A DNA stretch of 64,000 bases from Elioraea sp051860475. GTDB lineage: Bacteria > Pseudomonadota > Alphaproteobacteria > Acetobacterales > Acetobacteraceae. Where the stretch lies: the NCBI RefSeq assembly GCF_051860475.1, contig NZ_JBHYDW010000004.1, positions 1 to 64,000 on the forward strand, in the 5' to 3' direction. Shown here one piece after another: positions 59,687-64,000 of this stretch. Numbering within the stretch: the stretch's first letter is position 1; each line of letters begins with the position of its first letter. Under the pieces are notes generated by a model, which did not search any database, was not told the origin of the DNA, and was given only the letters and a program-made list of their open reading frames with translations. The position numbers were made by a program, and so were the translations under genes.

Positions 59687-61639
59687 GTGACGGCGAGCTC
59701 AGAGGATCCCTCGTGCGGGGGCGGCTTTCACCCGATCCGGGACTACGCGCTGATCGGGGACTGCCATGGCGCGGCGCTGGTGATGCGCGACGGGACGATC
59801 GACTGGTGCTGTCTCGGCCGGTTCGACGCCGACCCCGTGCTCTGCCGCCTGCTGGACGAACGCCGCGGTGGGCATCTGGCTGTCCGCCCGACCAGCCCCT
59901 ACCAGGTGACGCGCAGTTATGCCGGCGATACCGCCATCCTGCGGACCGTCTTCACCACGGCAGGGGGCAGCGTGGCCGTGACGGACTTCATGCCGGTCGG
60001 ACGCCAACCGGGCGCCTCGGCGCACGATTACGTGACGCTGAACGCACCCTTGGCCCTGGTGCGGCGGATCGAGGGGCTGACGGGCAGCGTCGAGATGGCG
60101 CTCTCGTATCGACCGAGCCTCTCCTTTGGTACGACCGCGCCTCAGCTCCGCAGGACGGCGCGCGCCGTCACGACGGATGCAGGGCTGACCCTGCATCTCG
60201 ACTGGGACGAGCTGGACATCGCGGGTGACCTGGCAAAGGGGCGGATCGTCCTCGCCGCAGGCGAACGCCGCGACATGGTCCTCGCCGACGACCGAACCGC
60301 GGCGGCGGTGCCGCTTGCCGCGGTCGACGCGTGGCTTGCTGCGACGCAGGCGTTCTGGACCGAGTGGTCCGCTTACTGCCGCTACAGGGGCCCGGATCGC
60401 GACTGCGTGATGCGCAGCGCGATCACGCTGAAGCTGCTGACCTGGGCGCCGAGCGGCGCCATCGTCGCCGCGCCGACCACCTCGCTGCCCGAGTGGATCG
60501 GCGGGGAGCGCAACTGGGACTACCGCTACTGCTGGCTGCGCGACGCCGCGTTCTCGCTCTATGCGCTGGCCGCGCTCGGCTATGGCGGCGAGGCGCGACG
60601 CTTCAGCGAATTCCTGCCGCAAGCCTGCGCGCGCACGTTCCCCGATCTCCGGATCATGTACCGGATCGACGGCGATCCGGAACTCGAGGAGCGCGTGCTT
60701 GACCATCTCGACGGCTACTGCGGCAGCCGTCCTGTCCGGACCGGCAACGGCGCCCACCGCCAGCGGCAGATCGACGTGTACGGCGAGGTGCTCGACTGGG
60801 CGTCCGTCCATCATGCGCTCGGCGGCAGGATGACGGCCGAGATGCGCGGCATGCTGGCGGCGACCGCCGACTTCGCCGCCGCACACTGGCGCGAGCCGGA
60901 CCAGGGCATCTGGGAGATGCGCGGCCCGCCGCGCCACTTCGTGCACGGCAAGGCGATGAGCTGGGTCGCGCTCGACCGCGCGGTCGCCCTGCTCGGCGAC
61001 AACGGGCGCTGGGCGCGCGAGCGCGCGGCCATCGTCGATGACGTCTTGCGGCGGGGGATCGATCCGCGGCGCGGCTGTCTGACCCAGGCCTACGGCGAGA
61101 CCGGCATGGATGCCGCCCTGTTGCTGCTGCCGTTCCTCGGCTTTCCGGCGCCGGAACCGATCCTCGCGGCGACCATCGACGCCGTGCAGCAGGACCTCGC
61201 GCAGGGCGATCTGGTGCACCGCTATCGCAGCGACGACGGCGTTGCCGGCGAGGAGGGTGCGTTCCTGATCTGCAGCTTCTGGCTGGTGGACGCGCTGCTC
61301 TGGCTCGGCCGGACCCGGGAGGCCGAATCGATGTTCGCGCGCCTGGCCGCGTGCGGCAACGATGTCGGCCTGTTCTCGGAGGCGATCCACCCCGACGGCA
61401 CCACGCTGCTCGGCAACTTCCCGCAGGCGTTCACCCATCTCGCCCTGATCGGCAGCGCGACCAATCTCGAACTTCTCCGCAAGTCCGGGCCTGCGGCGCT
61501 GCGCGGCACCTTCGCCGAGCGGGCAAGCCGTGGCGTCGGGCGGGTGTTCGGTCTGGGCGGGCTGTGGGCCGCCTTCACATCGAGCGGCAGTTTGGGCCGG
61601 CTGTGGCCGTCCGCGGCGTCGATCCTTCGATCGCGGTAG
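59687..61639 (+). CDS. Glycoside hydrolase family 15 protein (glucoamylase/trehalase-like)
   Basis: 650-aa enzyme. The N-terminal beta-sandwich (IRDYALIGDCHGAALVMRDGTIDWCCLGRFDADPVL) is typical of bacterial GH15. The catalytic (alpha/alpha)6 barrel contains EWIGGERNWDYRYCWLRDAAFSLYAL and GEEGAFLICSFWLVDALLWLGR, which carry the general acid and base Glu residues. The lack of a signal peptide suggests a cytosolic enzyme acting on trehalose or maltodextrin. The GTG at 59687 follows GGGAGG by 6 nt. No trehalose synthesis genes are adjacent. Confidence 0.9.
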   Translation: MTASSEDPSCGGGFHPIRDYALIGDCHGAALVMRDGTIDWCCLGRFDADPVLCRLLDERRGGHLAVRPTSPYQVTRSYAGDTAILRTVFTTAGGSVAVTDFMPVGRQPGASAHDYVTLNAPLALVRRIEGLTGSVEMALSYRPSLSFGTTAPQLRRTARAVTTDAGLTLHLDWDELDIAGDLAKGRIVLAAGERRDMVLADDRTAAAVPLAAVDAWLAATQAFWTEWSAYCRYRGPDRDCVMRSAITLKLLTWAPSGAIVAAPTTSLPEWIGGERNWDYRYCWLRDAAFSLYALAALGYGGEARRFSEFLPQACARTFPDLRIMYRIDGDPELEERVLDHLDGYCGSRPVRTGNGAHRQRQIDVYGEVLDWASVHHALGGRMTAEMRGMLAATADFAAAHWREPDQGIWEMRGPPRHFVHGKAMSWVALDRAVALLGDNGRWARERAAIVDDVLRRGIDPRRGCLTQAYGETGMDAALLLLPFLGFPAPEPILAATIDAVQQDLAQGDLVHRYRSDDGVAGEEGAFLICSFWLVDALLWLGRTREAESMFARLAACGNDVGLFSEAIHPDGTTLLGNFPQAFTHLALIGSATNLELLRKSGPAALRGTFAERASRGVGRVFGLGGLWAAFTSSGSLGRLWPSAASILRSR

Positions 61640-61825
61640 CGCCACACGGCAAGGGATCGTGCCGGCGCGGCGCCGCGCCGGCCGACGCGTAACTTCCCAG
61701 GCGGCCTCGCCGAACAGGAAATGGAACCGTCTGGGAGGACCTCTTGTGTCCCGGCAGCCCAACACGTCGCACGGTCGATCTCCGGCCAGTGCTCCATCCT
61801 CTGCCCCTGTCAGCCAGATGGGATC

Positions 61826-62512
61826 GTGACCGTGGATGACACCGCTTTCGTCCGGCGGCTGCGCGAGCGCGATCTGGCAGCTTTCCGGACCCTCGTCGAA
61901 CGGCATCATGCCGGCCTCGTCCGCCTTGCCCGCGTGTTCTGCGCCAGTCGCGCGACCGCCGAGGAGGTGGTCCAGGAGGTGTGGATTGTCGCCTTCACGC
62001 GCTTCGAGGGCTACTCGGGCAACGGCTCGCTCAAGGCGTGGCTGGCGGGGATTGTCGTCAACAAGGCGAAGACACGCGCGGTGCGCGATCGCCGGGTTGC
62101 AAGCTTCTCGGAGCTCGCTCGTTCAGACCTGGAAAACGGCACTGACGGCCTCGATCCGAAGCGCTTCAGGGGCGACGGCAGCTGGGCCGATCCGCCGGCG
62201 CCCTGGGACGCCATGACCCCGGAACGTGACGTTGCCGGGCGCCAGTTGATCGTGCACCTCCAGGACATGATCGATGCCCTGCCGCCGATGCAGCGGGCCG
62301 CGTTGCTGCTGCGCGATGTCGAGGAGCACGATCCGGCCGAGGTCTGCCGGACGCTGGAGGTGACGGAAGGCAACCTGCGCGTGCTCCTGCACCGGGCGCG
62401 CACGCGCCTGCGCGCGCAACTCGAGGCGCTGGCGGCTCCTGCGCCGCCGCGCCGCGAGCGGCCTGGCGAGGCGGTCGGGTCTGCCGTTCCCCGCCGGTTG
62501 GCAACGCTGTAA
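61826..62512 (+). CDS. ECF RNA polymerase sigma factor
   Basis: 228-aa ECF sigma with region 2 (LVERHHAGLVRLARVFCASRATAEEVVQEVWIVAF) and region 4 (LPPMQRAALLLRDVEEHDPAEVCRTLEVTEGNLRVLLHRARTRLR). About 40 residues of linker between regions are longer than usual and rich in Asp and Pro. GTG 61826 is used; GTG 61832 has better spacing from GGGA and is equally possible. A zinc-finger anti-sigma gene follows after 90 bp, which is the likely controller. Confidence 0.88.
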   Translation: MTVDDTAFVRRLRERDLAAFRTLVERHHAGLVRLARVFCASRATAEEVVQEVWIVAFTRFEGYSGNGSLKAWLAGIVVNKAKTRAVRDRRVASFSELARSDLENGTDGLDPKRFRGDGSWADPPAPWDAMTPERDVAGRQLIVHLQDMIDALPPMQRAALLLRDVEEHDPAEVCRTLEVTEGNLRVLLHRARTRLRAQLEALAAPAPPRRERPGEAVGSAVPRRLATL

Positions 62513-62602
62513 CATCCCCTCCCGCCGAACGAACACTCGGCAGCAGGGCGGCGACGAGGGCGCGTCCGAGCGTTCGGCGTTCTGCCGACCAGGAGTCCGG
62601 AT

Positions 62603-62851
62603 GTGCTGACATGCCGCGAAGTGACCGAACGCGCGAGCGAGTACCTCGACGGCAATCTGCCGTTCGGGCGCCGTTTGGCGTTCAGGCTGCACCTGCTCAT
62701 GTGCCGCCACTGCCGGCGCTATGTCGACCAGTTGGCCGGAACCATCGCGCTTGTGCGCGCGGCCGGGCAGGAGGCAGCCGATCCCGAGGCCGCCGACAGG
62801 ATCGTGGCGGCACTCAAGCAGTCCCGCGCGGGAGCCCGCCCCAGCGAATGA
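62603..62851 (+). CDS. Zinc-finger (zf-HC2) anti-sigma factor
   Basis: 82-aa cytosolic protein with the ZAS pattern: C4 in LTCREVTERASEYLDGNLP and H30-x3-C34-x2-C37 in HLLMCRHCRRY, forming a zinc site that locks the sigma factor. There is no membrane span, so the signal is probably read in the cytosol, as in the ChrR/RsrA style. AGGAGT precedes the GTG start. It pairs with the ECF sigma gene directly upstream. Confidence 0.88.
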   Translation: MLTCREVTERASEYLDGNLPFGRRLAFRLHLLMCRHCRRYVDQLAGTIALVRAAGQEAADPEAADRIVAALKQSRAGARPSE

Positions 62852-62972
62852 GCCGTCCGGCGCTCGGCGCCCCGGTGGGGATGCACGTAACGTCTGCCGC
62901 GCTTCCCTGACATGACCATGGGGCGATGCCTGCGGGGCGATGCCTGCGCGTTCCGCCCCAGGGAGGCATTCG

Positions 62973-63467
62973 ATGGCCAGGTACATCGCATCGAGCCAAT
63001 CGCTCTCGGTTCGCCCGCCGTCGTCCAGAACGGTCACCGACATTCTCTTGGCCGGTGTCGCCGGTCTCGGGGTCTGGGAGGTCCTTGCGCGACTGGTCGC
63101 GCCCCTCTGGCTGGGACAGCCGCTCGAGCCGGCCGAGCTGATTGAGATGTATCTCGGCGTTGGCGGCACGCCGGCGCAGGTGCTGCATGTGCTGATCGGG
63201 CTGGCGGTGTTCCCCGCGGTCTACCTCGCCGCAGTGCTGCCACTCGCAGCACGGCTGGTTCCGCGCGCCGGCTGGATCGCATGCGGCGTGGCCTTCGGCC
63301 TCATGCTGTGGCTGTTTGCCATGGTCATGGTCGCCGCGCTGTCCGGTGGACTGCCGCAGTTCTGGGGCTTTGGCACGATCGCCTGGACGGTCCTGATGCT
63401 GATCGGCCATCTCGGGCTTGGCCTTGCCATCGCGGGTGTCGTCCACCTGCGCGGCGCGGCGCCCTGA
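62973..63467 (+). CDS. Four-span membrane protein of unknown function
   Basis: 164-aa protein with a short polar N-tail and four hydrophobic segments (~21-45, 68-92, 98-120, 130-155). GGGAGG lies 7 nt before the ATG. I do not recognise a named family. It lies 15 bp before the DUF3179 gene, so the two are probably co-transcribed and may be targets of the ECF factor at 61826, but no promoter motif proves it. Confidence 0.75.
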   Translation: MARYIASSQSLSVRPPSSRTVTDILLAGVAGLGVWEVLARLVAPLWLGQPLEPAELIEMYLGVGGTPAQVLHVLIGLAVFPAVYLAAVLPLAARLVPRAGWIACGVAFGLMLWLFAMVMVAALSGGLPQFWGFGTIAWTVLMLIGHLGLGLAIAGVVHLRGAAP

Positions 63468-63482
63468 CCTGGAGGATCCGTC

Positions 63483-64000
63483 ATGCCTGCACGACGACGC
63501 AGCCTTCTCGCCGCCGCCGCGTTCCTGACCGCAGCCCCGGTCGCGGCACGCGTACCGCAGGGCTGGCAGACCGAGTGGCCCCGCACCGATTTCTCGCGCG
63601 CCACCGTCGATCTCGCCGAGATCCGCTCGGGCGGACCGCCGCGCGACGGCATTCCCTCGATCGACAGCCCGAGCTTCCTGCCGGTGCGCGCGATCACCGA
63701 CCTGGACGCGCAAGAGCCCGTGCTGTCGCTCGTGGTCAACGGCGACGCGCGCGCCTATCCGCTGCGGGTGCTGATCTGGCACGAGATCGTCAACGACGTC
63801 GTAGGCGAGGTGCCGGTGGCCGTGACCTACTGCCCGCTCTGCAACACCGCGATCGTGTTCGACCGTCGGCTGGACGGGATGCTGCTCGACTTCGGCACCA
63901 CCGGCAAGCTGCGTCATTCCGATCTCGTCATGTACGACCGGCAGACCGAGAGCTGGTGGCAGCAATACGGGGGCGCGGCGATCGTCGGGCGGCTGGCCGG
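63483..64000 (+). CDS. DUF3179 domain secreted protein (3' end outside window)
   Basis: At least 172 residues are visible and the reading frame runs off the window edge. A signal peptide (MPARRRSLLAAAAFLTAAPVAA, with an RRR start) precedes the DUF3179 pattern ARAYPLRVLIWHEIVNDVVG and VAVTYCPLCNTAIVFDR, whose CPLCNTA motif is diagnostic. The cysteines may bind a metal or form a disulfide. Function of the family is unknown. GAGGATCC precedes the ATG, 15 bp after the membrane protein gene. Confidence 0.88.
   Translation, partial: MPARRRSLLAAAAFLTAAPVAARVPQGWQTEWPRTDFSRATVDLAEIRSGGPPRDGIPSIDSPSFLPVRAITDLDAQEPVLSLVVNGDARAYPLRVLIWHEIVNDVVGEVPVAVTYCPLCNTAIVFDRRLDGMLLDFGTTGKLRHSDLVMYDRQTESWWQQYGGAAIVGRLA

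Overview
The window is very GC-rich (roughly 70 percent by eye) and densely coded, with many 4-nt stop/start overlaps and frequent GTG starts. It contains a ChpT-type histidine phosphotransferase, an NrsF-type anti-sigma factor, a kdsD-lptC-lptA-lptB-rpoN-hpf block, Tat-type substrate-binding proteins and a PlcP-type phospholipase. Together these point to an aerobic alphaproteobacterium of the Rhodospirillales, probably Acetobacteraceae-like; the family is an inference. I see no rRNA, tRNA or CRISPR array.

Layout. 0-7.8 kb (minus): an operon with a FAD subunit, a fused molybdenum hydroxylase, a 6-hydroxynicotinate reductase-like protein, an UPF0280 protein, an AA_synth-family protein and a branched-chain-type binding protein, which looks like catabolism of an N-heterocycle. 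8-12 kb: a beta-hydroxyacid dehydrogenase, RecQ and small proteins. 12-17.7 kb: a complete five-gene Dpp/Opp-type ABC importer. 17.7-21 kb: a PfpI protein, NAD kinase, a nitrilase-family amidase and MoaA. 21.2-27.3 kb: chpT and a cheA-W-Y-B-R cluster with a CheA-REC hybrid and no receptor. 27.4-30 kb: an orphan peptide-type binding protein and a YihU-like reductase. 30-33 kb: a divergent unit of a PlcP-like phospholipase and a GT4 glycosyltransferase against a diacylglycerol-kinase-like gene, with PHO-box-like sites between them; the kinase gene contains a 10-N assembly gap. 33-42.9 kb: an enolase-superfamily enzyme, a lipoprotein, HrpB, an MFS transporter, a two-component system, and bacterioferritin with its ferredoxin. 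43-47.1 kb: an amidase and a tungstate-type transporter (regulator, permease and binding protein, but no ATPase). 47.1-52.7 kb: the LPS-export/Kdo/sigma-54 block. 53-56 kb: an accessory island with a methyltransferase-nuclease fusion, an unknown partner gene, two opposed REP-like palindromes and fused transposase remnants. 56-64 kb: two ECF sigma/anti-sigma pairs, a fasciclin protein, a TPR protein, a GH15 hydrolase and a partial DUF3179 gene.

How the genes work together. The first operon probably imports and hydroxylates a heterocyclic compound; MoaA (molybdenum cofactor) and the tungstate-type uptake genes would support its molybdoenzyme. The PlcP/glycosyltransferase/kinase unit fits replacement of phospholipids by glycolipids during phosphate starvation. 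The strongest accessory signal is the single-chain restriction-modification-like gene at 53152-54777, whose low-GC central part coincides with the expected target-recognition region.
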